Source: Vibrio inusitatus
GTDB taxonomy: Bacteria; Pseudomonadota; Gammaproteobacteria; Enterobacterales; Vibrionaceae
Assembly (NCBI GenBank): GCA_024346935.1
Contig: AP024878.1
Coordinates: 620,001-684,000 of the forward strand
DNA length: 64,000 nt
Reading direction: 5' to 3'
Position numbers and translations under genes: made by a program. Every line of letters begins with the position of its first letter. Within the stretch, counting starts at the first letter, position 1. The notes beneath the pieces are model-generated. The model was not told the origin of the DNA. It did no database searches and was given only the letters and a program-made list of their open reading frames with translations. Of the stretch, positions 25,267 through 34,060 are shown piece by piece.

Positions 25267-25841
25267 CTATAAGATTGTCATGGGGGTAGGTAGAGAGTTT
25301 GTTGTCGGCCACGTTAGCCTTATACAGCCAGGTTTTAGTCATTAGTAACCGTAACAGAGGGCAATAAAAGTTGGACGGTAAACACCTTATTTGGAAGAGA
25401 TTTTGTAAAGAGCAATGCATACACGGTGTCTCAGTTCCTTTGTTTGATACTAGAGGAGATGTAGTTAATACCGAAAAAATAGGAATTAAGGAGAATTAAC
25501 GTCCTGTACTAAACGCCATCCGGAAATGGAACGGGTGGTGATAGAACAGGCTACTTTGACTATTACATAGAAGTTTGACGCAACTATCCCACCGTATTAA
25601 ATGTCCTATATGCCATGTTTTATTCTGTTTAAATCAACCTAATATATGAAGCTTGATTCTTTATCAAAAGCTCATCCACCATGAAGGCGCCTTCGCCGTC
25701 CTATGCTCTCTCCAAGCATACTTTGTTTAACGTTCGTCAAACGTTCGTTTAACGCTAAGCTGTTGATTTAAAATAATTTATTGATCCAGACTTACCCGTG
25801 TGATTTAATGATAGTGGTTATCAAAGACTGAACAGTTATCA
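25267..25841. other. Long gap upstream of the 25842 gene
   Basis: No supported ORF. At 25727-25757 the short repeat AACGTTCGT occurs twice with inverted AACGC/GCGTT-like flanks, a possible operator or iteron remnant. A CCTGT...ACAGG pair around CCAT/ATGG at 25503-25547 may form a hairpin. Confidence 0.35.
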
Positions 25842-27014
25842 ATGAATAAACGAGTACCTCACAACCTAAAGCTTTATCACTACAAAGGGGAAGTGTTTGA
25901 ATTAACCGAACTGTGCAGCCGAGGAGCGAGACTTAGAAAGAGCACTATAAAAAGTCGACTTAGGCTTGGCTGGAGCGTAGAGAAAGCAGTGGACACTCCT
26001 CGGCAAGAGAAAGGCGCCATCAATGTTGTACATGGTATGCGCAATACGCGAGAATACAGCATCTGGAGCTCAATGAAGAAACGAATATTAAGCCCCAGTA
26101 ATCCTAATTATCAGTTCTATGGCGGAAAAGGTTTAGGCATAGAGCCAGAATGGGTCAAAAGCTTTCAGGCTTTTATTAATCATATTGGTGAAATACCAGA
26201 GCCTAAGTCAGATTATTCAATTGATAGAATCGATAATGCACGAGGATATTTCAAAGGCAATGTTCGTTGGGCGACACTACAAGAGCAAGCTCGAAACAAG
26301 AGTAACAACCTTTATGCTACTTATCAGGGTGAGAAACGACTGTTAGTAGAGCTAGCAAAACAAGCAGGTATTTCTTATCAAACACTGTACTCACGACTCT
26401 ATATTCGGGAGTGGAGTATCAATAGGGCGCTAGGTACTCCGGTTCAAGAGAAAGAACGAAGATATTATTTCAAAGGAGAATGGCATAATTTGGTTAAGAT
26501 CTCTGAAATGTGTGGTGTTGCGTATAGCACTTTAAACAACCGCGTAACTCAACAGGGTATGACTGTTGATGAGGCAGTACGGGCAAATCCTTACCCAACA
26601 ATTGAAGTTCACGGTGAATGGCTGACACTGAACCAAATTTGCAAAAAGTATCAAGTATCTTTCGTGACCCTTAAGAAGCGTTTAGCAAAAGGAATGACAC
26701 CCGAGCAAGCTGTAGCAGATCAGATTGAGCGTAAACTTTATCAAGGCAGGTGGTTATCGCGTCAAGAGCTGGCTTTGGAGACAGGTCTTGGTATTGACAC
26801 AATCAATCGTCGGTGGCGTAAAGGAATGTGTATAGAAGATATTACTAAACCAGTTACAAGAAAGATGACTCAACACCTTCATAATGGGATTATGTGCAGC
26901 TTGACGCAGATCGCGAAGTTGGAAGGTGTTCCCTTTGGCAGTTTGGCAAGGCACATTCGAAAGGGTTTGAGCCTAAAAGAAGCTCTGGGGTTAATGAAAA
27001 GACCGAGTAATTAG
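25842..27014 (+). CDS. Homing-nuclease-like protein with six HTH repeats
   Basis: A 390-aa protein with six ~40-residue repeats (about 13-52, 160-200, 208-248, 254-293, 298-338, 345-384), each with a glycine-containing lead (KGEW, QGRW, HGEW), an HTH such as ISEMCGVAYSTLNNRV, and a tail like GMTVDEAV. Between repeats 1 and 2 (about 65-152) is a domain common in phage proteins: EYSIWSSMKKRI, YGGKGLGI, SFQAFINHIG, then SIDRIDNARGYFKGNVRWAT, resembling HNH-type homing nucleases. I infer a DNA-binding nuclease; catalytic residues are not certain. It is followed by a bidirectional terminator. Confidence 0.55.
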   Translation: MNKRVPHNLKLYHYKGEVFELTELCSRGARLRKSTIKSRLRLGWSVEKAVDTPRQEKGAINVVHGMRNTREYSIWSSMKKRILSPSNPNYQFYGGKGLGIEPEWVKSFQAFINHIGEIPEPKSDYSIDRIDNARGYFKGNVRWATLQEQARNKSNNLYATYQGEKRLLVELAKQAGISYQTLYSRLYIREWSINRALGTPVQEKERRYYFKGEWHNLVKISEMCGVAYSTLNNRVTQQGMTVDEAVRANPYPTIEVHGEWLTLNQICKKYQVSFVTLKKRLAKGMTPEQAVADQIERKLYQGRWLSRQELALETGLGIDTINRRWRKGMCIEDITKPVTRKMTQHLHNGIMCSLTQIAKLEGVPFGSLARHIRKGLSLKEALGLMKRPSN

Positions 27015-27161
27015 TATTGTTGTGTTGATTGGTTAACTTTTATTTACTAATAATCATATGATTAGATTACTAGTGTTGAGAGAATTAAGTCAAAGGGCAT
27101 TTAGCTAATTTGAGTCATAGACTGCCAGAATTCACAACGGGCTAAAAATCAGCTCAGCAAT

Positions 27162-27196
27162 AAATGAAGGTCCACTATCGAAGTAGACCTTCATTT
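27162..27196. terminator. Bidirectional terminator between convergent genes
   Basis: AAATGAAGGTC / GACCTTCATTT, an 11-bp perfect stem followed by a T-run, between the 25842 gene and the island 2 integrase. Confidence 0.85.
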
Positions 27197-27198
27197 TT

Positions 27199-28926
27199 TT
27201 AGAACCTATCCTTATAGCGTTTGAACGAAATCAGAGATAAATCTACCTCAAAATCCATCTTATCCATTGCGTGCTTCATTGCGGCATAGCGTTCTCTCAA
27301 CGTGATCAGGGAGACTCGACTTTTATGGTCGTAGACGTGTCGAGTAACATCAGTCCAGCTTTCTGCTGCAATACCGTATTTGGTAAAGTCAGAATTGTGG
27401 CCAACGATATTCTTTACTAGATCGAGCTCTAAACGATCTCCATGTTCGTTTATAAGAGTATTGAGTAAAGTCGTAATAAAGCCATGACGGAAGCTATGAA
27501 AACACAGTACTTCCTTGTCTGATGGGTTAGAGATAGCACATTTGTGCAGGTAGCCTTCATATCGTGGTGAGCCATCCTTTAGTTTTCCATTGATATTTCG
27601 GTTAAAGAACTGTCCAATGCGATTGCTGAACGTGTCGCCCTTACGTTTTAAGGTTGGAAATAAAGGCGTCTCTGCTGTTGAAGCCCCCTCTAAAATAGCT
27701 CGTCGATAATCCAGTAACCCCATATCCAATAAGAATTGCGGTATAGGGAATGTGCGTTCACCGGCATCGGTTTTACTGTTACGAACAGTGATACACCAAA
27801 AGTCTTCTTCAATGAAGATATCGGAAGCGCTTAACGCACCGATTTCTTCAGAGCGCATACCTGTAGTGAGCGCGATGAGCGGGATCCAAAACTGCCAAGG
27901 CTGAGTCTTTTCTCTCGCTGCTTTGTGGTCTCCGTACAAGTATCCATCCATAAATAGCTTGTGAAGATCATGAGCTAAGAAGTTCACGACGATCTTTTTT
28001 GTGGCTTTTGCATGCTTTTTAGAAACCACCAGCATCGAATATAAGTCTTGTTCTAGATGGTGTTCATTTTGCGCCCAACGAAGTAGGCAACGCACGTGCT
28101 TAAAGTGTGTCTCAATCCCTTCTCCAGATAGGGTAGGGAGCTCGGAAGCTTCAATCGTCTCTTTGAACCACTTAGGACGCTTGCCGTTTGCCTTTGGGAT
28201 GATGAAGCCTTGCTTATCAAAGTTTCGAGGTATGGCGTGAATCAGCTCACGATAAGAGCGGATTTTATCCGCATTGAGCAAGTGGATGCGAGTGTTTGCT
28301 CCGACTATGTCTAAGAAGCGCTGTAGATAGATCTTGCGAGCTTTAAGTGTTTTTTCCGTGTTGAGACTGTGCTCTGACTCAAATGCGTGAAATCGCGCTA
28401 CAAGCGTTTTTAGCGTCATGCTTGAGATGGCGACAGAACGTTCAGCGGGAGCGGGCTTCTTAGAGGGGGCAGGGGAAGGCAAGGCGCTTTTATGCAACCT
28501 TTTGGTGGCTTTCAAAGCACCGGTTAGCTCACTACAGGTCTCTTTGAGTTTGGCGTTTTGATCTAACAGAGACTGCTTAGCCGATTGCTGTGCTAACAGT
28601 TCTTTTCTTAATTCAAAATTGAGATTTCCTGTTTCTTCAATCTTTTTATTAAGTTGGTTGGCTTGTTTCCAGAGTTCAACTTTGCTTTTTAGAGTTGTCA
28701 TATCAAACTCATCCTTTTCTAAATATGTGTCTAACCAAAGTTTCAGTTGGTTCGCATTTTCCAATACCCGAAGGTAGTGAGGAATTGCGACCAAAAAATC
28801 TTTGGTACCCATAGATAGGGAGAGTTCTTTTGGTGAGTTGGATAAGACTCTTAGTTTTTTAGAAAAAATGAACCTAAAGTAGTAAACGCCAAACTTATTT
28901 TTCTTTAAATATGGAAGTTTTCTCAT
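27199..28926 (-). CDS. Long tyrosine integrase of island 2
   Basis: A 575-aa recombinase from ATG 28926 (AGGTG upstream). The N-terminus begins MRKLPYLKKNKFGVYYFRF; a coiled-coil stretch (about 100-160) follows, then a SAM-like core-binding part and the catalytic domain with TGMRSEEIGAL (Arg), HSFRHGFITTLL (HxxR), VGHNSD (His) and HVYDHKS (Tyr). It lies next to att3 and reads away from it. It is clearly a paralogue of the island 3 integrase, with the same N-terminus and the same C-terminal AMK.A.D..DF..DL..ISF.R block. Confidence 0.9.
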   Translation of the reverse strand: MRKLPYLKKNKFGVYYFRFIFSKKLRVLSNSPKELSLSMGTKDFLVAIPHYLRVLENANQLKLWLDTYLEKDEFDMTTLKSKVELWKQANQLNKKIEETGNLNFELRKELLAQQSAKQSLLDQNAKLKETCSELTGALKATKRLHKSALPSPAPSKKPAPAERSVAISSMTLKTLVARFHAFESEHSLNTEKTLKARKIYLQRFLDIVGANTRIHLLNADKIRSYRELIHAIPRNFDKQGFIIPKANGKRPKWFKETIEASELPTLSGEGIETHFKHVRCLLRWAQNEHHLEQDLYSMLVVSKKHAKATKKIVVNFLAHDLHKLFMDGYLYGDHKAAREKTQPWQFWIPLIALTTGMRSEEIGALSASDIFIEEDFWCITVRNSKTDAGERTFPIPQFLLDMGLLDYRRAILEGASTAETPLFPTLKRKGDTFSNRIGQFFNRNINGKLKDGSPRYEGYLHKCAISNPSDKEVLCFHSFRHGFITTLLNTLINEHGDRLELDLVKNIVGHNSDFTKYGIAAESWTDVTRHVYDHKSRVSLITLRERYAAMKHAMDKMDFEVDLSLISFKRYKDRF

Positions 28927-28928
28927 GA

Positions 28929-28950
28929 TCGTGACACCTATTCGTGACAC
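28929..28950. promoter_or_regulatory. Arm-type repeats beside the island 2 integrase
   Basis: TCGTGACACC (28929-28938) and TTCGTGACAC (28941-28950) are direct repeats just upstream of the integrase start; a third copy is at 21051-21060 inside the other end of the island. Confidence 0.5.
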
Positions 28951-28973
28951 TGACTTCCTTTCGCCCTAAAACG

Positions 28974-29010
28974 AAAAAAGTCTGACTTCTTGTTAGAAAT
29001 CAGACTTTTA
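28974..29010 (-). terminator. Island 2-borne ssrA-direction terminator at att3
   Basis: AGTCTGA / TCAGACT (28979-28985 / 29000-29006) with an A-run on its left, a minus-strand terminator directly beyond att3. Confidence 0.7.
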
Positions 29011-29015
29011 ACGAT

Positions 29016-29030
29016 GATTGGTGGAGCTGG
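29016..29030 (-). repeat. att site 3 (island 2 / island 3 junction)
   Basis: GATTGGTGGAGCTGG, matching the ssrA 3'-end core; sequence beyond it differs from ssrA. Confidence 0.85.
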
Positions 29031-29128
29031 CCGGGATGGGATCATTTAACGAATAAAAACTCATATTTTCAATTACTTACTAGGTTATCATCACTTTCGT
29101 CAGTTGTCACACGTGCTTGGTACACCAT

Positions 29129-29154
29129 TTCCGGACGCCGGTTCAACTCCTCCA
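29129..29154 (+). other. Second degraded ssrA T-arm-like fragment
   Basis: CCGGACGCCGGTTCAACTCC matches the intact ssrA T-arm segment at all but one position, on the strand opposite to ssrA. It shares the GGACGCC variant with the fragment at 21144. The 3' half of the T-stem and the acceptor are lost. Confidence 0.45.
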
Positions 29155-29466
29155 ATTTCCTCTCTATTTCATCCTGCTTTATGAATGACCTCACGTTTTG
29201 CTTGGCTTTCTCTTCAATCACTGTTAAATCAGTGACATAAAGGAAGATGCAGCGTAAATAATGAAGCAACAACCTAGCTATGCTCTATTGGGCACTTTAG
29301 GGCTGAATATCAAAAATTGACACTTGAGTTTTACCAGGTTGCTCGAAGTGAATACACCTCCTAGTCTACTTGATTTTGATAGTTTGGCAGCCGAAGGGGC
29401 AAACAATCGGGGGTCACATTACAACAACGCAAAGACAGTATTTTGAGTTCGATAGGAGGCACCAAA

Positions 29467-30768
29467 TTGAAATTTGAGCTGAACAAGAAAGGGGAAATCA
29501 AGAAGCTAACCGCATTAGCAGAACCTCTGACACCAGAAGATATAGTTGCCGCTATTTTCTTGTTTGAGGAAAAGGGCAGATATGTAGAAACGTATGCACA
29601 TTCTACTAAATACGATTTGGTATACGAGGGAAAACGTTACCCTCCAAAGGCTATATTTGGGCTCGCTCTCAGTTCTCGTTTAGGGCAAAAAATAAAGTCC
29701 GGTCATTTTAGTGGAGGTCCGTCTCATCCATGCTTTAAAGTGCTCAAAGCATTAGGCTTTACCATCGCTAAGAAAAGAGCTGAACTGGCGCTGTATGATG
29801 AATATAGCCGCCAAGATATATCTGAACTTTTTGACCCAGACTACGAGTTTAAACAGGGTGCGGGGCGCTGGGGGATCTCCGGTATTATTTCAGGAAAGCC
29901 AGGCCCGGATGATGTTGTGTTCATTGTGACTTTGGAAGAGCGGGATGGGAATGAATATGATGACTTTTTGACTGAAGATGGCGTGTTGTTTTGGAAGTCT
30001 CAAAACCGTCACGCGCCGCAAAGCTCTTTGATTCAACGATTAAGTGCGCATGATCCTGACTTAGCAACCATATACTTATTCATGCGAACCAGTGAAAAAG
30101 ACGACTATACATTCTTAGGCCCTCTTGCTCTTCGCGATTGGGATCCTATGTCTTCCAATCCAGTCCATTTTCAATGGGACTTGCTGAGTTGGCCATTACC
30201 AAAAAACATAGAAAAAACATTCTCCAAGCACATTCGATCTGCTTTGGTTCCGACATTTAAACGACCTAATGTAGAGGGTATGCAACTAAAAGAAGAGCCG
30301 GCGCCTTATGGCAGGAAGAAACGAAGCTCTACTCGGCGAAAATCGAAAGGAACGATAGATTGGTCATTGAGAGAAAAGAGAAACAGAGAGTTAGGATTAG
30401 CTGGTGAATATGCAGTAATAGATTACGAAAAGCACCGCTTGATCTCTGCCGGAGAACCGGAATTAGCTGAGCAGATAAAACACATTGCTTTGGTCGATTC
30501 GTCCGCTGGGTACGATGTGCAATCATACAATATTGATGGTTCTGAGCGACATATCGAGGTCAAAACAACAACTCAATCCAAAAGTGCTCCTTTTTATATA
30601 TCATCAAATGAAGTGAAAGTCTCGAGTGATTTCGGAGGCAGTTATTGGATATATCGGCTTTATGGTTACGACGTAAATAATAAGAATGTCTCTTTCTATA
30701 TGAAAAATGGTCCAGTAGAAGAAAACTTTGAACTAGAACCCGACACATTTAAGGCATTTGCTAAATAG
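29467..30768 (+). CDS. Type IV-like restriction protein (ScoMcrA-N-like, DUF3427, DUF3883)
   Basis: A 433-aa predicted nuclease from a TTG at 29467; AGGAGG ends 7 nt before it, deciding this start. Three parts are visible: an N-terminal domain like the ScoMcrA head (KRYPPKAIFGLAL, GHFSGGPSHPCFKVLKALGF); a DUF3427-like middle (YSRQDISELF, VVFIVTLEE, VLFWKSQNRHAPQSS, IYLFMR); and a C-terminal DUF3883 PD-(D/E)xK-type domain (GLAGEYAVIDYE, AGYDVQSY, HIEVKTTT) with Asp and Glu-x-Lys. Similar domain sets occur in modification-dependent restriction enzymes. It is followed closely by the DUF2971 gene, making a likely two-gene defence unit. Confidence 0.7.
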   Translation: MKFELNKKGEIKKLTALAEPLTPEDIVAAIFLFEEKGRYVETYAHSTKYDLVYEGKRYPPKAIFGLALSSRLGQKIKSGHFSGGPSHPCFKVLKALGFTIAKKRAELALYDEYSRQDISELFDPDYEFKQGAGRWGISGIISGKPGPDDVVFIVTLEERDGNEYDDFLTEDGVLFWKSQNRHAPQSSLIQRLSAHDPDLATIYLFMRTSEKDDYTFLGPLALRDWDPMSSNPVHFQWDLLSWPLPKNIEKTFSKHIRSALVPTFKRPNVEGMQLKEEPAPYGRKKRSSTRRKSKGTIDWSLREKRNRELGLAGEYAVIDYEKHRLISAGEPELAEQIKHIALVDSSAGYDVQSYNIDGSERHIEVKTTTQSKSAPFYISSNEVKVSSDFGGSYWIYRLYGYDVNNKNVSFYMKNGPVEENFELEPDTFKAFAK

Positions 30769-30790
30769 CACAATACACAAAGAGGCGTTA

Positions 30791-31642
30791 ATGTCCGATA
30801 TTATTTATCACTATACAGATATTCATGCGTGTCAAAGCATGATAGAAAATAAACAGTTTTGGCTAAGTGCACACTCATTTCTGAATGACGAAACAGAGTA
30901 TTTTGAAGGATTTAAGGCTTTTAAGAAGATGCTCGATGAAAAGCTCAAAGGTGTGCCTCCTGCATCACAATTAAGGGCACAAGAGCTTATATCATATATT
31001 GAAAAAATTATGATTTATTCAACGTCTTTTTCTAAGGAGAGTGACCTTTTATCGCAATGGCGTAGCTATTGTCCAAAGGAAGGAGGTGTCGCGATAGGGT
31101 TTGACCGAGAGGCGTTAAGTAGGTCGCAAAGAATTCAACTAGGTAAGCTCAATTCGCGGTACTTGGAAGATTGTTGCTATGACAAGACGCAGACTAAATT
31201 TGATGCAGCTACTTTAGCTGATGCAATTCATATGCACTTATGCTCCGGAGACTCTAATGATAGAGAGCGATTCTTACAGCATACTTTTTTCCTTGAATTA
31301 ATGACGTTTTTAGGTCGTACTAAAAACCCTCATTTTAGGGAAGAGCAAGAAGTGAGGTTGTTTTCATATGGAGACAGAGGTCTAGAGCAGTTGGTGATAG
31401 AGGCTACTTCGAGTATGCCTTCTATACCTTTAGTTCAACCAGAAGAGGTCTCCTTTCGACCAAAGCAGAATTTCCTTGTCCCTTATTTGAAAGTGGATTT
31501 TCCAATAGAAGCGATCAAACAGATTAATATAGGCCCGTCCAACTTTACGAAAGAATGTGAAGAGTCGTTGACTATGTTTATGAAAGCTAAGGGACTCAAT
31601 ATAGACATTACTAAATCTGAGATTCCATACAGAGCAATCTGA
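30791..31642 (+). CDS. DUF2971 family protein
   Basis: A 283-aa cytoplasmic protein from ATG 30791 (AGAGGCG upstream), 22 nt after the restriction gene stop. It shows the DUF2971 pattern: IIYHYTDIHACQSMIENKQFWLSAHSFLND at the start, LSQWRSYCPKEGGVAIGFDREAL in the middle, and FREEQEVRLFSYG. The family is widespread in bacterial defence and mobile regions; its biochemical activity is not known to me. Close spacing suggests co-transcription with the restriction protein. Confidence 0.75.
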   Translation: MSDIIYHYTDIHACQSMIENKQFWLSAHSFLNDETEYFEGFKAFKKMLDEKLKGVPPASQLRAQELISYIEKIMIYSTSFSKESDLLSQWRSYCPKEGGVAIGFDREALSRSQRIQLGKLNSRYLEDCCYDKTQTKFDAATLADAIHMHLCSGDSNDRERFLQHTFFLELMTFLGRTKNPHFREEQEVRLFSYGDRGLEQLVIEATSSMPSIPLVQPEEVSFRPKQNFLVPYLKVDFPIEAIKQINIGPSNFTKECEESLTMFMKAKGLNIDITKSEIPYRAI

Positions 31643-31645
31643 TTG

Positions 31646-32167
31646 TTAAGCAAATTGCTTTTTGAATTCGACTTCCTGCTCCTTTCTGATTGTTGAAACC
31701 TCTTCAGCGGACATTTCTCGAAACTCAAGTACGGGCAGTTCTTCTGTTTCGAGCTCTGGGGATGTCATAGAAATCAAGTGACGCAAAGAGTCGCTGTTGA
31801 GTTTGTTTGCTGTTGCAAGAGCAACTAGAGCACGAGATTTTAGAGCAAGCTCTTTGAGGTCTGTCGTTTTGGTTGCGCAAAGTTCATCGATGGTTTGGCT
31901 CATTGCTTCTCGAATCGCCTCAGAGCGAGCAAAGTCATCAACTATGAGTGAGGATAGGCGTATTTTAGTTTCATCACTGCTAAGGGCTCTCAAGAGTTCG
32001 TCTTTGGCTTGTTCGACTAACTCTGATTTGGCTGTTTTGGATGATGAACAAATGCGCTTTATAGTGGATATACTGCAACCTATTTCACGTCCGATGGCTG
32101 GATTAGAAAATCCGGCTTCTTTCATTGCGAGTGCTTTGGCTTTTTGGGATTCAGTGAGTCTTGGCAT
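31646..32167 (-). CDS. HTH protein, terminase-small-subunit-like or regulator
   Basis: A 173-aa protein starting with a clear Hin/terminase-type HTH: SQKAKALAMKEAGFSNPAIGREIGCSISTIKRI. The rest is helical and charged (LRALSSDETKIRLSSLIVDDFARSEAIREAM). It lies 32 nt downstream of the serine recombinase on the same strand. The layout resembles phage small terminase subunits, but a regulator partner of the recombinase is equally possible. Confidence 0.5.
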   Translation of the reverse strand: MPRLTESQKAKALAMKEAGFSNPAIGREIGCSISTIKRICSSSKTAKSELVEQAKDELLRALSSDETKIRLSSLIVDDFARSEAIREAMSQTIDELCATKTTDLKELALKSRALVALATANKLNSDSLRHLISMTSPELETEELPVLEFREMSAEEVSTIRKEQEVEFKKQFA

Positions 32168-32199
32168 GAGGCTGTAGTCCTTTTGTGAAGAGTGATAAA

Positions 32200-32814
32200 T
32201 TACAATCCGCGATCGGAAAGCCAGCTATAAAATCGAGAACGAGCAACTTTACAACCCCGGTCCTCCAGCAACCGTAAGATCTTTGCTTTAGAGGTTCCGT
32301 TGTTCAGCTCAGGCATGATGAACGCAATATGATCATCGAGTTTGGATTTCACTTTGGCACCTTTTGGTCGTCCACTAGCTAACCCTTTTGCTTTGCGTTG
32401 TGCATGTCCTGCTTTTGCTCGTTCTGAGCGTTTCTGTGCTTCCATTGCAGAGGCAAAAGATTGCCCCACAACCGTAAAGATGGTTTCAGCATCATCAACG
32501 TTCTGAGAAGTGATAGCGCGGTTATCATAAGCAAGGTGCAGCTCACCATACTCGGCAATTTGTGCGATGGTGCCAATTAGTTGCATGACCTTGTTGCGAC
32601 CGAGTCGTGTGATGTCAGAAACCACGATTGACTGCCGAGCGGCAATTAGACTTGAGAGCTGTCTATCTTGCAGATTCGTCTTGGATGCAGATATGTGCTC
32701 TTCTACCCAATCCGTGATGGTAATTTGATTTTCCGCAGCGTATTTTTTGATTGCTTCTCTTTGGCTGGTGCCGTCTGCTTTATTGATGTCCGATACACGA
32801 ATATACCCAATCAT
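32200..32814 (-). CDS. Serine recombinase (resolvase/invertase) of island 3
   Basis: A 204-aa small serine recombinase: MIGYIRVSDINKADGTSQ (catalytic Ser), SIVVSDITRLGRNKVMQLI (active-site Arg), QSFASAMEAQKRSERAKAG, GLASGRPKGAKVKSK, and a C-terminal HTH (AKILRLLEDRGCKVARSRFYSWL). It lies divergent from the CoiA-like gene. It corresponds in position and type to the serine recombinase of island 2, though the two are not close in sequence. Confidence 0.88.
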   Translation of the reverse strand: MIGYIRVSDINKADGTSQREAIKKYAAENQITITDWVEEHISASKTNLQDRQLSSLIAARQSIVVSDITRLGRNKVMQLIGTIAQIAEYGELHLAYDNRAITSQNVDDAETIFTVVGQSFASAMEAQKRSERAKAGHAQRKAKGLASGRPKGAKVKSKLDDHIAFIMPELNNGTSKAKILRLLEDRGCKVARSRFYSWLSDRGL

Positions 32815-32998
32815 ATAGCTTTGCCCGTAAAGTCCTCTTTAATGCACTTATTGTGCGATAGAAAGGATGATTTTGGCAAGTGTTTTGTGTCCTGTTTAAT
32901 GTAATCAATAGAAAGGACATATAGATACAGTTGAAGTAGCTCAAAGTAAATTGTGTAGTGGCCTAATAGAATGTGTTTAGGTTTATAAGGAGATGAAT

Positions 32999-34030
32999 AT
33001 GCCACTCAGAGCAACATTGAATGACAAGCAAGTTCAATCTTTCGAGTTCCCATTAGATGAGTGGGAGGAACTTAAACATGGATATCGAAAGCAAAAGCTT
33101 TTAATGCCGTGTTGTTTAAATAAAGCAATTCCGAAAACCAGCAAACTTGGCACTCAATACTTTGCTCATTCTCGTCGAGGAGATTGCACTTCAGCCCCTG
33201 AATCACAGGAGCATATGTATCTAAAGTTTGCTGTCGCAAAGGCGGCCAAAGAATCGGGCTGGACCGTGACAACAGAATATCAAGGCTGCACTCCTTCGGG
33301 GGACAAGTGGGTTGCTGACGTTTTTTGTGAAAAAGGGACTGCAAGAATTGCTTTTGAAATTCAATGGTCACAACAAGCGACGAATGAGTATTTGAGACGA
33401 ACAGAGAAATATACTCAATCCGGAGTACGTTGTGCTTGGCTATTTAGGCTAAATGGTAGCAAGGAATATGGTCGCTATGAATTCATTGAGTCTTATAGTT
33501 TGCCGTATTTTGGTTTCAAGAAAAAAGCCGATGGCTATGTAGTGGCTCGTTATCAGAAAAGTATTACTGAATTTGTACATGGAATGCTGTGCGGTAAGCT
33601 TGTTTGGGGACCAAAGACAGGTGATTTGTTAAATATACGTGTGTGCTATATCGATGATATTTGTTGGAAATGTAAAAGAACAACGAATCTGGTCACTGGA
33701 TTAGAAGTATTAGATAAAAATAATCGTCATCTCGATTTTTTATCGTTCGGTGGTGCTGGAGTTGAAGAGTGGATAAGTACTCATATAGACAATGCTGAAT
33801 TACATGCGGCAGGGATAGGACAGATTAAAAATAGGTACAGTAAAACAGTTGGACATTCTTATATGTCTAATGGGTGTTTTCATTGTGATGCCCTTCAAGG
33901 CAATTTTTTTATTCCTCCGAGTTTAGAAGGTGGAAACAAACTTGTTTGTGAATGGTCATATAACTCGGAAGAGTTGCATATAGAACCTACATGGTCATTT
34001 GAGGGAAATCCCGGCACCTATTGGTTTTAG
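32999..34030 (+). CDS. CoiA-like nuclease-domain protein
   Basis: A 343-aa protein. The first ~60 residues carry a zinc-finger-like part (MPCCLNKA, TQYFAHSRRGDC) and then SQEHMYLKFAVAKAAKESGW, WVADVFCEKGTARIAFEIQWS, the CoiA-type PD-(D/E)xK core with Asp and E-x-Q. A second Cys pair (CWKCKRTTN, CFHCDAL) lies later. CoiA helps competence in Gram-positives; related stand-alone proteins are common on mobile islands and may be restriction factors. Start 32999 was chosen because AAGGAG lies 7-12 nt upstream; the in-frame ATG at 32993 is too close to it. A terminator follows. Confidence 0.65.
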   Translation: MPLRATLNDKQVQSFEFPLDEWEELKHGYRKQKLLMPCCLNKAIPKTSKLGTQYFAHSRRGDCTSAPESQEHMYLKFAVAKAAKESGWTVTTEYQGCTPSGDKWVADVFCEKGTARIAFEIQWSQQATNEYLRRTEKYTQSGVRCAWLFRLNGSKEYGRYEFIESYSLPYFGFKKKADGYVVARYQKSITEFVHGMLCGKLVWGPKTGDLLNIRVCYIDDICWKCKRTTNLVTGLEVLDKNNRHLDFLSFGGAGVEEWISTHIDNAELHAAGIGQIKNRYSKTVGHSYMSNGCFHCDALQGNFFIPPSLEGGNKLVCEWSYNSEELHIEPTWSFEGNPGTYWF

Positions 34031-34033
34031 AGC

Positions 34034-34060
34034 TGAGCCGGTCCAAAACCGGCTCAATTT
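34034..34060 (+). terminator. Terminator after the CoiA-like gene
   Basis: TGAGCCGGT / ACCGGCTCA stem followed by ATTTTC just after the stop codon. A partial repeat of the GAGCCGGTT sequence follows at about 34081. Confidence 0.75.

Larger units (their letters stand above)
20945..29030. mobile_element. Genomic island 2 at ssrA (about 8 kb)
   Basis: Lies between att2 and att3 with integrase 27199-28926 at the ssrA-proximal end. TTCGTGACAC is found just inside the left end (21051-21060) and twice near the right end (28929-28950). Contents from the left: ssrA-like relic, 28-bp tandem repeats, small HTH protein, HNH nuclease, serine recombinase, HUH Rep-like protein, a repeat-containing homing-nuclease-like protein, integrase. 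Confidence 0.8.
28927..29466. other. Junction region of islands 2 and 3
   Basis: Contains the island 2 right-end repeats (28929-28950), terminator, att3, an ssrA-like relic (29129-29154) and the island 3 left-end repeat ATTGGGCACTTTAGGGCTGA (29287-29306). No convincing gene; a 67-codon frame on the minus strand overlaps the relic and lacks support. Confidence 0.5.

Noticed and set aside
29069..29272. 67-aa minus-strand ORF
   Set aside because: TTG start without a proper ribosome binding site, overlaps the ssrA-like relic, and has no recognisable features.
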